Origin: Corbicula japonica
Taxonomy: Eukaryota; Mollusca; Bivalvia; Venerida; Cyrenidae
NCBI GenBank assembly: GCA_038501625.1
Contig: JAZAYU010000196.1
Span: forward strand, 1 to 64,000
DNA: 64,000 nucleotides
Reading direction: 5' to 3'
Shown piece after piece: positions 24,693-35,599 of the stretch (its first letter is position 1; every line of letters begins with the position of its first letter). A program made the translations under genes and the position numbers. The notes below the pieces were generated by a model. The model worked only from the letters and a program-made list of their open reading frames with translations, had not been told where the DNA came from and made no database searches.

Positions 24693-25225
24693 TTTGGCAG
24701 ATTTTTTCCCTGCATTGATATCTAACACGGTAGTCTTGGCATCCAATAGGAAAATTCAAGATGTCTTCGCAAATGAGACCCTTCTGCACATCACACGACA
24801 CTATATCACTCGCCAAATTGAAGTCCGTTCCATCAGCCGTCTGACACTCAATACTGTTAACAATGCCTCGTTTGCAGAAAATGGAAAGTTCTGAGGCTGT
24901 CATGGATTCACTATCTCCACGAACCCACGGTTCTGGAGTGTGACGGTTAATCCACATGGACCAGCGTTTCTGAGTCTCGCATGGAGGTCTAGGAGCGGCT
25001 GCTGGGGTTTGTCTGGTAACTGGAGCTAACAATCCTAAAGTTGGTGCCAGACTTACTGATGCCGCAGTTGTCTTTTTCTGGTCAGTAAAACTGGTGCCGC
25101 AGTTGGCGTTGATCCGTTGTCGCCGAACAGAGCTTTACCTGTTGGCGTTTTGCCGCTCATGATTGAAGGCCGGGCAGTAGGCATCTCTGTTGAACCGAGG
25201 CGTGGCTCCAGGGTTGAGAATGGAG
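24693..25225 (-). pseudogene. WxxW-domain exon of a mucin/CILP-type extracellular protein, frameshifted
   Basis: The minus strand encodes a Pro/Thr/Ala-rich linker followed by a WxxW domain: CETQKRWSMWINRHTPEPW, then GDSESMTASELSIFC, ECQTADG, SCDVQKGLIC, and CQDYRVRYQC. This Trp-x-x-Trp plus cysteine pattern is found in mucins, otogelin and cartilage intermediate layer proteins, which are secreted. Donor AAA|GTAAGT after 24,693 is strong; acceptor AATATAG before 25,225 is weaker. Both ends are phase 1, usual for mobile extracellular modules. The length of 533 is one base short of 3n, and the frame changes at the T5 run (25,073-25,077), so a one-base deletion or assembly error is likely. No neighbouring exon is identified. 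Confidence 0.75.
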
Positions 25226-25829
25226 CTATATTAAACATTCAACACTAATGCATTGAAATCACGTAATTATTACTTGGTAATCCAAAGTAACATTAATTTT
25301 AAATTAATTTCATGCTTTTTATTTAGCGATATTTAAATATTTCTTCTGATCAATTGGTTTCAGTTGTTGAATATACTTCGCTTATTTATAAATATAAAAC
25401 AAAATACAACATCCTATGAAATATAACTGATAATAGAGAACTAGATAGTCATATGATAGCAAACTCGTAGGAAATAACAAATATTGTTACATAAGAACTT
25501 GGTGACTATCTTGTTTTATTAGCAATGTTCGGAGGGGAGTAATGAAAATATCAAATTGAATCTTTATTTAATTTGCAATTGTAAAAAGATGTCTATTATA
25601 ACTTGACTGTCTGCTACTGTTTCCTTCAACTTAGAATGCAAATTATATAACTTAAAATAGAATACTAATCCCAGTATTTTATATAGAATAGTGAATCCCC
25701 GGTCATGATATTATCACTGCTTGGAATCACGTGGTTTTGTTTTAATACCATGCAATGGCCGACCAAAATCGCCGGTGAGTTCAAATAAAATTAGTTATTG
25801 TATAGCCCACACCGGTTTATACTTTGGGT

Positions 25830-26020
25830 GGGTTGGAGATAACTTGTGCTTGTTTGAGGTTGGTGCACCCTAGAACCTGGTTTAAACCCCCAAGTGGCAA
25901 ATTTGTTTTGCCACTGACCGTTCCTAGGCGGTAACCACAAGTGTCCCCTTTTTTCGCTGCGTGGGGAGGCTGTGCTTTCTGAGTTGAGGCTATTCTTGAT
26001 ATGCACATTTCACTTTTTTT
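25830..26020 (+). mobile_element. Penelope-type 3' tail
   Basis: Contains GGTTGGTGCACCCTAGAACC, GCCACTGACCGTTC, GCTGCGTGGGGAGGCTGTG and the terminus near TATGCACATTTCACTTTTT. The 600 bases before it (25,226-25,830) and the stretch 26,020-26,250 hold no gene I recognise. Confidence 0.8.
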
Positions 26021-26254
26021 ACAAGATATAGCCTATCATAAACTTTGAGCGAGCATAGCATATAAGAACACCTCCAAGGCTAAGTTACCTCCCCATATTT
26101 CTACCTCCCAGACATTTGTTTAACAAATACCATTACACACATTCTGGACATATACTTTAAGTTTTTAAATGCAATACCAAACAATAGTAAGAAATTTACC
26201 TTAAAGATGCATAGAGTTTGACTTTATATCTCATATTATCTTTCTTATTTCATT

Positions 26255-26765
<511 letters not shown>

Positions 26766-26786
26766 TACACAAATAACGTGGATAAA

Positions 26787-27354
26787 GGGGTTCACGAAGG
26801 CTCAAAATTGGCCTAAAATTATCTCAAATTTTAAAATTGCATTTATATCACTGAAAGTGTGCTTTTTATAATATATAATGGTTGTTTTCTTGAAAAGATA
26901 AAAAGTGAAGATTAACCCATAAACCAAAATAAAAAATTAAGTATGTCATATATGTCTGAAATTTGAAAATGTTTGCCAAAATGCAATTTTTTGTTAAATT
27001 TTCATCATATTTTGGTGATTTTCATATTGGGCACAGGCTTCGACCAAACTAATTTAAAGAATGTGTGCTGAATTCATGGTCAAAATTTGATTTTGGTCGA
27101 GAAGTGTGCCCTTATCGAAATCCTCTAAAATCTGTTGTGAAAATGGACAAAAATATGAATTTTTGCACATTTTCCTCATTTTTAGCAATTTTGATGGCCC
27201 CTTGTCAAACACCTTTAGCAGTAATCAAAATAAAATTTTAGGATATGAAAAGTATAACTAGAGTATTTATGTATTCAATGGCATTAAAATTTAAGATATT
27301 TAACCAAATTTAAATTTTACATATTTTAGGCCAATATTAGGCCTTCGTGACCCT
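26787..27354. mobile_element. Terminal-inverted-repeat element, about 570 bp
   Basis: The left end TCACGAAGGCTCAAAATTGG (26,792 on) and the right end at 27,322-27,354 are inverted copies sharing TCACGAAGGC and ATTGGCCTAAAAT. There is no coding capacity, so it is MITE-like. It separates two Penelope-type fragments. Confidence 0.65.
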
Positions 27355-27384
27355 ACTCCTTTACATTTCCTATTAATTTCTTAG

Positions 27385-28480
27385 TTCAGTCTCCATAAAA
27401 AATCTGGTTGTGAAATGGATTGGTGCAATAGTGATTTTAAACTGCACCTGTATTTTTTAATTAAATCTGGGTATCGGCGATAAATCTTGCAAAGGTTTTT
27501 CTTTATTGGGGATACCGATAGGCTTGTTTTAAAAGTTTTAAAAGTTTTTCGTTATGCAAAGATTACGTTCATTGAAATTCATTACAATCTCCAGTTTACT
27601 GATCCATTCATCTATCAGTCTATGCCAAATTAACTGATTTGAAAAAAATGAATTCAAGACTTTCATAACAGATTTGTTTTAACACCTGCTGATAAGGTTT
27701 CTAATAAATGTAATTAAAGAGTGACTAATACACTATATTAATATTCAAACTGAAGAACTGAACAGCACTAATGATTATATACTGATTTCTTCATCTGAGG
27801 GTGATATCATTACTGCACACACTCTACAAATTACAAAATTTAGAATCAGTTTTAAGCCGAAACAAGACAAAGTACCTACTATGTATTGGTTGCCTAAAAT
27901 GCATAAAACACCGTACAAAGCAAGATTTATTGCTAACTCTAGTTCTTGCACTACAACTAAGTATCCGTGCCCTTAAGCTCTTGTCTTACAGCTATAAAAG
28001 AACATGTAATTAGGTATTGTGATAAATCTTTTCTTAAAAAAACCTAGAAGCTCGATTTGTTTCATTTATCCCTGCCATCGTGTTCTTGCTGATTTTACTC
28101 CAGGAGCTCTGGTCTCGGTAAGATCACTGAGTATCGGCTTTGCAATGCTCTTTGTTTTTTATGTTTGTGTGCTTTTGCATGCAACATTGTTGAGCCGATA
28201 AGTGGGTTGGAGTTTTTTCACCAAGACAACTTGTACTTGTTTTGTGATATGAGAACCTGTTGGGGCAAGTGTGAGGTTGGTGCACCCTAGAACCTGGTTT
28301 AAACCCTCAGAGGCGGTAACCCCTCGGGTTCTCATTTTTGTTTATTGTTAGTGGTGTCTTTTTTGAAACTGATCATTTTATTAACCATGCTCTCTCCCTC
28401 TCTCTTCTTATTGACTGTGTGTGGAGGCTGTTTTTTCTGAATGTGGCGATTCCTGATATGCATATTTCACCTTTTTACTG
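27385..28480. mobile_element. Penelope-type fragments in opposite orientation
   Basis: 27,385-27,590 is minus (post-RT segment). 27,600-28,020 is plus and holds the N-terminal RT region (PTMYWLPKMHKTPYKARFIA near 27,870). It joins directly to the plus-strand tail (28,025-28,475), so the RT core is deleted. The end is TGATATGCATATTTCACC. Confidence 0.8.
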
Positions 28481-28649
28481 TAGAGACATGCATTAAATAT
28501 CCCTCATAAAGTTTAATTTTTTTTTCATTCTTTCAAAGAGCCATTGGTCTGAATAATTTCTTTACAGAGCTTGATCAGTCAAATATCAATCAAAACTATG
28601 TAGTTGTTATAACATAAACCTTTCTTACTACTGTTTTAATGTTTGAATA

Positions 28650-29085
28650 GATGAAAAGGGAATTTTGAAAGCCAATAAAACACGACAAATATCGTCATTG
28701 ACACAGCTTGATTAAGCCTGTCTATGAGCAATAATCTAAATGTCCACGCCGCCTTGTCCAGGGTTGAACTCCAAATCTACTATCTACTCAAATAAAAGTT
28801 TCGGGTTCAACAGCGTTTAAAGATGATACTTGTTAACAGCACTTCATAATGAATATACGGAGAGACATTTTACAGCAACAACACGGCACAAACAACGCTA
28901 CTGTCAAATATAAAAAGATAAAAAAGGAATTTTAAAAGCAATTGCACAAGAATACTAGTAATAATTAAAATGTTACAGGCTGGGTTTTATAACACCTTTG
29001 TAACATTTTTTTATAATTAAAAAAATTGAAGCATGCATTTCGGAGAGCCAAAAAACCACAGCCTCACCACACAGCCAAAAATATC
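28650..29085. repeat. Degenerate family B copy and a Penelope tail scrap
   Basis: GATGAAAAGGGAATTTTGAAAG and the ACAGCTT...AAGCCTGT hairpin mark family B near 28,650-28,740. The family's tail-like text GCACAAACAACGCTACTGTC occurs near 28,890. A minus-strand scrap of the Penelope tail (ACAGCCTCACCACACAGCC) lies near 29,060. Confidence 0.5.
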
Positions 29086-30930
29086 CTACGTGATGTTTTT
29101 TAATCTCACAATATTATTAAATATCTTACCAGATATAGGTAATCGACATGTTAAAAACACAAAAATAAACATTGAGAATGACAGCTGTTCTAAAAATATG
29201 TGAAATCGTCGATTTGTTGCTTGACTTTATACACATGTTCTTATCAATTAGAAAAACTAGACTGATAAACAAGAAAAGAAACCATTATTTTTGTTGCTTT
29301 TTTTTAAAGATTTATTAACTGTTTCGGAATAAATCGTTTGATCTATTAACATTTCTTTTCACAAAACTTTAATGAGTTAAGTTAACATAGGCAAAATAGC
29401 TTAATAATTGTCTTATCAGCTTAATGATGACAGTTTGGTTTGATTGACAACTTTTTATCGCATTGGTTAAATACGTGTATGCAGAAATTATTGTTCGTTT
29501 TAAAGGTTGCTAAAATATTAATTCTGTTAGAATCTGCACACAAATCAAAGAATTGCTAATTGACACAAACCATTGAAATGATTAATTAGTAAACTTTATT
29601 TTCTTCTTATTTGACACGAGGGCTGTTCAAAAATTGCGTCTGTAACATTGACCTAAGTAAAAAGGTTGCCAACATCATTTGCAATCATTCTTACACAGTT
29701 AATAGCATACTGAACTTAATAAAGAGCATAGTAATGGACTTTTTTCAAAATATCATATACGCAGGTATCAGAAAAGGCTTTACCACGTAATTTTTAGAAT
29801 GTCGCGCACACATATCGGAAAAACCTCTCGTATCAGGTAGGTTTTGCTTATTTCTCAGTAATTTCTGGGCCGATTTTGATCAGTTTTTTTATCAAGTATT
29901 TTCATCGTGATTTAAACTCTAATATCAATCGACTGCCGTTTTCTCAAACATTCAAGGACAAATTTTGTTTGAAATGCCCATCTAAAGATCATTCTAAAAG
30001 AAACATAGTATAACCACACTGGGTTTGAGCACTGCAATCATTGATGACGTAATGATTTCAACAGGATGCACGTCGAATGCCTGAAAGCCTTACTTCTTCG
30101 CGCAGCACTTCCAATAGAATGGGCGCCTGGCAAAATTGCCAGTCCTATAGGGCGATAACGGTTTTGTTGTGACGTTCGGTAGCGCGTTCTGAGTAAAATT
30201 GTATAGGTTTAATCATTGCACTCATTGCACTCATTAGTGGAATGTATTGCAAGCAAAAACGAAAACTGATTCGATTTTAAAATGAAAAAGTTTGTGTAGT
30301 GGTGCTATATTTTTTTCTTTATTTAATTTGTGGTATTTGCACTTATCTGAAAATTTGATAAAGCGGGAAGATGATGTTATTTTTTCACAGAGGTCAAAGT
30401 TATCTCCTCTTTCCTTAATAATGGTGAGCTCGATAATTTTTAACATAAAAGTCTCAAACAGATTATTGGACAGTCACATGTAGCAGTTAATGGCATGTAG
30501 AGAAGGAAAACAAAATCTTTAAAGCCCATTGAATAAATAAGAAGAAATAAGATACAGTTACTAAAATATCCATTTTTGTAAGTTAACTTCCTTTTTGAAT
30601 TAAGAAAAGAACAAAATTCAACGCTGAATTTTTCACAACCACGCATTGGTTTTTCTTTTCTCTTTTTTAAACCGATAGATACTGAACCGAAAACTTCCAA
30701 GATAAACATATTTCTGATCAATTTTCCCCAGATATTTGCATTAACTGGCATCATTAAGGTGGTTCGATACCTTTGACGGTAAAATGTAAAAGTTGTCCGA
30801 TCATTTTGAAATTTGGCAGGTTGATAGAGTTTGATGTACCGCGTTGCATAGCAACATCTGTTTTCCTCTGACGTCACGTAAATCACAGTAAACGCCCCCC
30901 CCCAGCGGCGTTCTTCTGGAATCATCACAC
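29086..30930. other. No gene recognised
   Basis: AT-rich sequence. The string CGAGGGCTGTTCAAAAA at 29,618 resembles a mariner end, but no partner end was found. Other interspersed-repeat-like text occurs near 29,860 and 30,755 (AAGGTGGTTCGATACC). Confidence 0.5.
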
Positions 30931-30937
30931 CGGACAC

Positions 30938-31590
30938 TTATTTGCATATAAGTTTATTGTTTGTCATCCGATATTTATTCTGTAAATTTTGTTGTGTAGA
31001 GAATTAAATTATCTTTCCGTCCATATCTTATTCTTTGTGTTTGAGTCATGATAGATTAGCCGTATTTGTTCCCTATGCACCCGCTGCGGCGTGTTAAACG
31101 TTAACTTATTGCAGACGCGTGTTTCATAGTTTTTGTAAAAATAAGAAAAACGGTATGGTGAAAGTTTTTCAATTTTTCATATGCTATTGTTGATGTGGAA
31201 ATAAACAGAAAGACAAAATAAAAACATTACCTAAACGATCTAGTTTTCTCGCAAAATAAGCTCGAAAAATGCCAAATTGAATACGGGTAAAAAGTGACGT
31301 TTCAGCATAGCTCTTCGATTGCTTATTTGCACATAACTTTATTTCTGTTATCCGATTTTTCTTTTATAGATTGTGTTGTGTAGAAAATAGAAATGTTTTT
31401 CTGTCCATATGTTTTCATTGTATTTAATTCATTAAAAATTGGACGAATTTGTTCCATATGCGCGTACCGGAGCGTAAAAGAACGCTATTTTTAGCAGACG
31501 CGTTTTTAATAAAATTGTAAAAATACAAAAACTCGGCACGGTAAAAGTGTTTTTAGTTTTGATGTGTTACTGTTAAAGTTCTAATAACAC
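30938..31590 (+). repeat. Two diverged tandem units of about 265 bases
   Basis: 30,938-31,200 and 31,318-31,590 align through TATTTGCAYATAA, TTGTTGTGTAGA, TCCATAT, GCAGACGCGTNTTT and ACGGTA-AAAGT. They lie about 380 bases apart. Family C (31,655-31,770) follows. Confidence 0.65.
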
Positions 31591-31654
31591 TGTCATGTAA
31601 TGTGATAATTGTGTTTATATTTATAAATGTTTCGGCTTGGAAAATGTTCGCAAT

Positions 31655-31770
31655 TTATCAGCAGCTGCCACGTGTCACCCGGCTGTCAGGCAAATGCTTC
31701 CCGTGTCTATGTCTAAATATGACAATGAATTATTGTCGATCAATATGGCAAATTAAAACTCAGTCATAGG
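31655..31770 (+). repeat. Family C copy
   Basis: Second copy of the block at 266-385, sharing GCTGCCACGTGTCACCCGGC and TGACAATGAATTATTG-like text. Confidence 0.6.
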
Positions 31771-31833
31771 AGTACATGGCTAATGCTCTTTCATTCCCTC
31801 TAAAAGGTGACACGTGCGCTGTGTGACATATTT

Positions 31834-33464
31834 ACACTTAACAACTTTGCTAAGTATACACCTTCATACTGGGGCATTACTGGCTTGATTTTTGGGCTAT
31901 TGCCCTAAAACTTTTAATAAATCATGAAATGTATACTAACTGATTTATTAGTAAAACTTCATTCAAAATGACAGACTACTGCCTGCTCTAAATCATTTAG
32001 AATACTGACACCCACATAATACAAATTCACAAAATCAGTAAATAAAGCGTATGTTCAACTTAATAAACGAATTACGCGTACATATAAATAAACATTTGGA
32101 ACTAGGGATGGCAACGAACAGCAAAATTGGCATTCGAATATTCGGTTGTGCAAGTATTCGAATATTCGAATATTCGATTGTTATTTTGTTTAATTGCGAC
32201 CTCTTTGCTCTAAGCATGCTGGATTTTTCTGTACGAGTCAGTAAACAGGCACTTGCGGTTGTATTACGGCATTTCAATTATAAATAACGCTCAACGCTGT
32301 CATAAGGTCAAGCTAAAAAAAAAAGAAAAACTCTCAATTTCTAACATTTAATGGTCATGTGATGTCCGCTTGCAGATTAATAACATGAAGTTACTGTAAG
32401 AGGTCAGTCTACTTTCGTTTTCTTTGTATGTGCATTTCCGGGACAGAGTAATTTAATGGTAATATCGTTGTCGTCACGGTCTTAACGCCGATTTTCTAAA
32501 TATTACACAACATTGTTTATCATTTAAATTTCATTTGAATTCATTCATATCATTTCTTTTACGTAAGCTGTATGGTGTGATGTAGGTTTTTTCTGGTTCC
32601 AACCAGTACTTTTAAGTAGAAGACTACATCTTATGTATCCTTCAACTGCTAAGTGTCGAACTTAAATAAAGCAATAGCAATCGGGATTGGATGCGCGTAA
32701 TACCGATTATGCAAATTATCTTTATTATGAAAATCATTGGATGCGGATTATTTTTGCATCATCCAATTATTATTGTTTTCAATTTTAATTAAAATATGCA
32801 CACGCATTATTAATATCGCACCTCTTGTGCAGAATTCTTTATGAAACACAGATCGGTATTGTTCTCCAGAATCGCCGATAATTGACGTTAACGGGTCACT
32901 CAATCTGCCAATTGCTGTTTATTGGGGGCCAATATATTGACTATGACACGTCTTATAATAACACCAGGTGTTTCTGTTAATTGCACATCGAATTTAGCAT
33001 GTTTAGGGGGAAAAGAAAAAGTCTATAAACGAAATAATTTGAATTTATTTGATTTTCTTTATATTTCATTTTACAAAATTTAATATTCGAATATTTAAAA
33101 AGTATTCATATGCCCCGTCGGCATTCGAATATTCGAATATTCGAATATTCGATGCCATCCCTATTTGGAACCTAGAAATATGCTATTCTTCTATTTCTGT
33201 TAAATTAAATTCATTTCATTCTAATCTTAATGTTTTATAACTTTTTATAGTCCAACCCACTTTTTGAGCAGATCAGTTTGAATGCATAAAATGTAGTCGC
33301 CTATCTTTAGTTTTCCAATTCGCCTGTTAAATAAGACACATTTTTAAAAATAAATCAGTTAGTATTTATTGCATTTTTATTGAAAGTTTTAGAGCAATAG
33401 CTCAATTATCAAGCCAGTAATGCCCCAGTAAGAAGGTGTATACTTAAAAAAGTTGTTAAGTGTA
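31834..33464. mobile_element. Long-inverted-repeat element split by a hAT-type insertion
   Basis: The arms 31,834-31,960 and 33,347-33,464 are inverted copies of about 120 bases (ACACTTAACAACTTT, AAGTATACACCTTC, GGGGCATTACTGGCTTGAT, ACTAACTGATTTATT). Without the nested element the unit would be about 560 bp. No coding region. Confidence 0.8.
32103..33163. mobile_element. Non-autonomous hAT-type transposon with 8-bp target duplication
   Basis: Ends are TAGGGATGGCAACGAA at 32,103 and the inverted match TTCGATGCCATCCCTA at 33,148-33,163. Perfect target duplications TTTGGAAC occur at 32,095-32,102 and 33,164-33,171. Both subterminal regions carry repeated ATTCGAAT units. The 1,061-bp interior has no transposase. 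The 8-bp duplication is the basis for calling it hAT-type. Confidence 0.88.
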
Positions 33465-34520
33465 TAAAAAGAGATGAATTCATAATAATGACTCGGCTAC
33501 ACCAATAATGAAATCAATTGTACCAGAATACAAATTATCAAATAAATAAAATTTTAAGATACAAACGTAAAATTATCTAAGTTACAAACGCTGAGGGCGG
33601 TTTCAAAATTTATTCGTATATATTGTAACGATCATGTTTATGAGTAAATAAGTATTCTGTTACAAATGAAAATCAACCCATACATAAACCTTTTAATATG
33701 CTTATACATTTGCCAGGTAACTATTATATAAAAAAATCAACATAATATGCGTTTTGTATATATTCGTAATAGTAAAACAAAACAAAAAGTAAAACAAATT
33801 ATTCAATGTAACTCCAGTTCAAAGAGATGTAATTAGTTATACTTTTCCTTACTCCGGGAATATTACAGTTCGGAATATTATATATTTCTTCTAGCCTAAG
33901 ATATAAAATATACTGGATTTGCGAAACTAAATTTATCATGGTACAAAAATCAAACTGCAAAGTTTTATGTCACATAAAACCTCAATTCATCTAGGAATAG
34001 TAAGTCTGTTTGTCAGATACCGAATGGTATGATTACGTTAAACACATTTTTACAGGTTTCAATAATAATCTAAAAACTGTTCTGTGTGTCACATTAGAAA
34101 GTATTTTTATGATTAGCAATATGGGCATGTAAAACAAAGACGATATTTGTCATTTGATAATTGACATTAATTTCCGTAAAACAGTTCGTTAAACATTTTC
34201 ATTACAAGAGGTGTTTAAAGCTAGGATAATGAAACTACCACAATGCAGATAACTGAGATATTAAGTGAACGTTTAATAATAATTTTCATCTTACTTTAAA
34301 TTTCATATTTCATCTCAAATAAGTATAAAAACTTACACAGTCGAAAATTTCAGACTAGAACAGATTTTAAATCTTGTTTAGTGCTTGTTAAGAGATACAC
34401 ATGCTTAATGGCCGTCTTCAGTAGTCATTGCACCTTCATCGGTAGTTCAATAAAACTTTGCATAAATAATCGTTATTAATGTATCTTAATTTTACCTACG
34501 TTAAGAAAAGTTAAAACAGT
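33465..34520. other. No gene recognised
   Basis: AT-rich stretch without coding signal, tandem structure or a match to the other repeats in the window that I could see. Confidence 0.5.
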
Positions 34521-35140
34521 AAAAGGAAAATACATGTAGCTAGTCTAAGATTCAAACATTCCCTAAAATTCTTTTTAATTAATTCACAAAAACAAAACAA
34601 CACGATCCTGACAAAGTATTTTATGTCATCTTGAAAGAACCTTTAGCTTTAAAGAGAGAAATAAACATTTGTCACTCATTTCCAAGACATATGTAAGTCG
34701 TAAGGACACACAATATTGTTGTCGGTAGCATATTACGCATGTTGGCATTTAAAATGATTTTTTGTGTTATGTAGGTTTTTTCGAATTTAAGGAGGTTAAA
34801 CAGAATTTAAGGGACTTTTCATCAACTTATTTTCTTTACTGCTCTAACGTGTCTTAACATATGCAAAATAAAGATACATTATTAGCACGTGGCTTAACAT
34901 TTGCAAAATAAAGATAAATTAATAGCACGTGGCTTAACATATGCAAAATAAAGATACATTAATAGCACGTGGCTTAACATATGCAAAATAAAGATACAAA
35001 AATTTTATAGCACGTGGCTTAACATATGCAAATTAAAGATACATTAATAGAATTGTTTGTGCAAAGTTTCATTGACGGTATTTTGTCGGTAGATAGATTT
35101 TTATTTTTTTTTATGTTTTATCGATGCACGTCCAAAAATG
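34520..35140 (+). repeat. Family E copy with a 40-bp tandem expansion
   Basis: Paralogous to 59,380-59,930, sharing AACATTCCYTAAAATTCT, AAAATGATDTTTTGTGTT and CGATGNACGT. At 34,847-35,050 the unit CACGTGGCTTAACATATGCA plus AAATAAAGATACATTAATAG occurs five times; the paralogue has it once. Confidence 0.8.
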
Positions 35141-35289
35141 ACGGTAGACGCGCCTTTACTGTTTGAAGAGAAACATAAGAATCAAAATTAGAATTATTAT
35201 GTGGCCGGTTTGAATGTAAATATCTAGAGGGCTTACATAACACATGCATTGCACTTTAAACATGATTATCACAAGTGCTGCAGCAAATG

Positions 35290-35445
35290 GACAGCAAAGA
35301 AGTGAAATATGCATATCAGGAATGACCACATCCAGCAGACACAGCCTCCCCACACAGCTAAACAGTAGAGATGAAAAAAGAGCATGGTATTACAATAATC
35401 AGTTTCATTATGGATGCCACAAACAATTAACGAAATTGTGAACCT
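35290..35445 (-). mobile_element. Penelope-type 3' tail
   Basis: Plus-strand text GTGAAATATGCATATCAGGA, ACAGCCTCCCCACACAGC and GCCACAAACAATTAACG marks the terminal 150 bases in reverse orientation. Confidence 0.85.
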
Positions 35446-35599
35446 GAGTTTTTCATAACTTTCTAATCTGAATGATATTTAATGCATTCATATTTTGTCC
35501 GTTTTCATTAACAGGCATTACTTAATTGAAAAAAGGAAAACAGTGTCATTTCATCTTACAATAATTTTGTTATAAGACTTTCACTGGTTTATCGTGTAA

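Noticed and set aside
29618..29640. Mariner-like end CGAGGGCTGTTCAAAAA
   Set aside because: No inverted partner or transposase remnant found nearby.
30440..30937. 165-codon minus-strand frame
   Set aside because: Runs across interspersed-repeat-like DNA (AAGGTGGTTCGATACC) and a C-run, with no recognisable domain.
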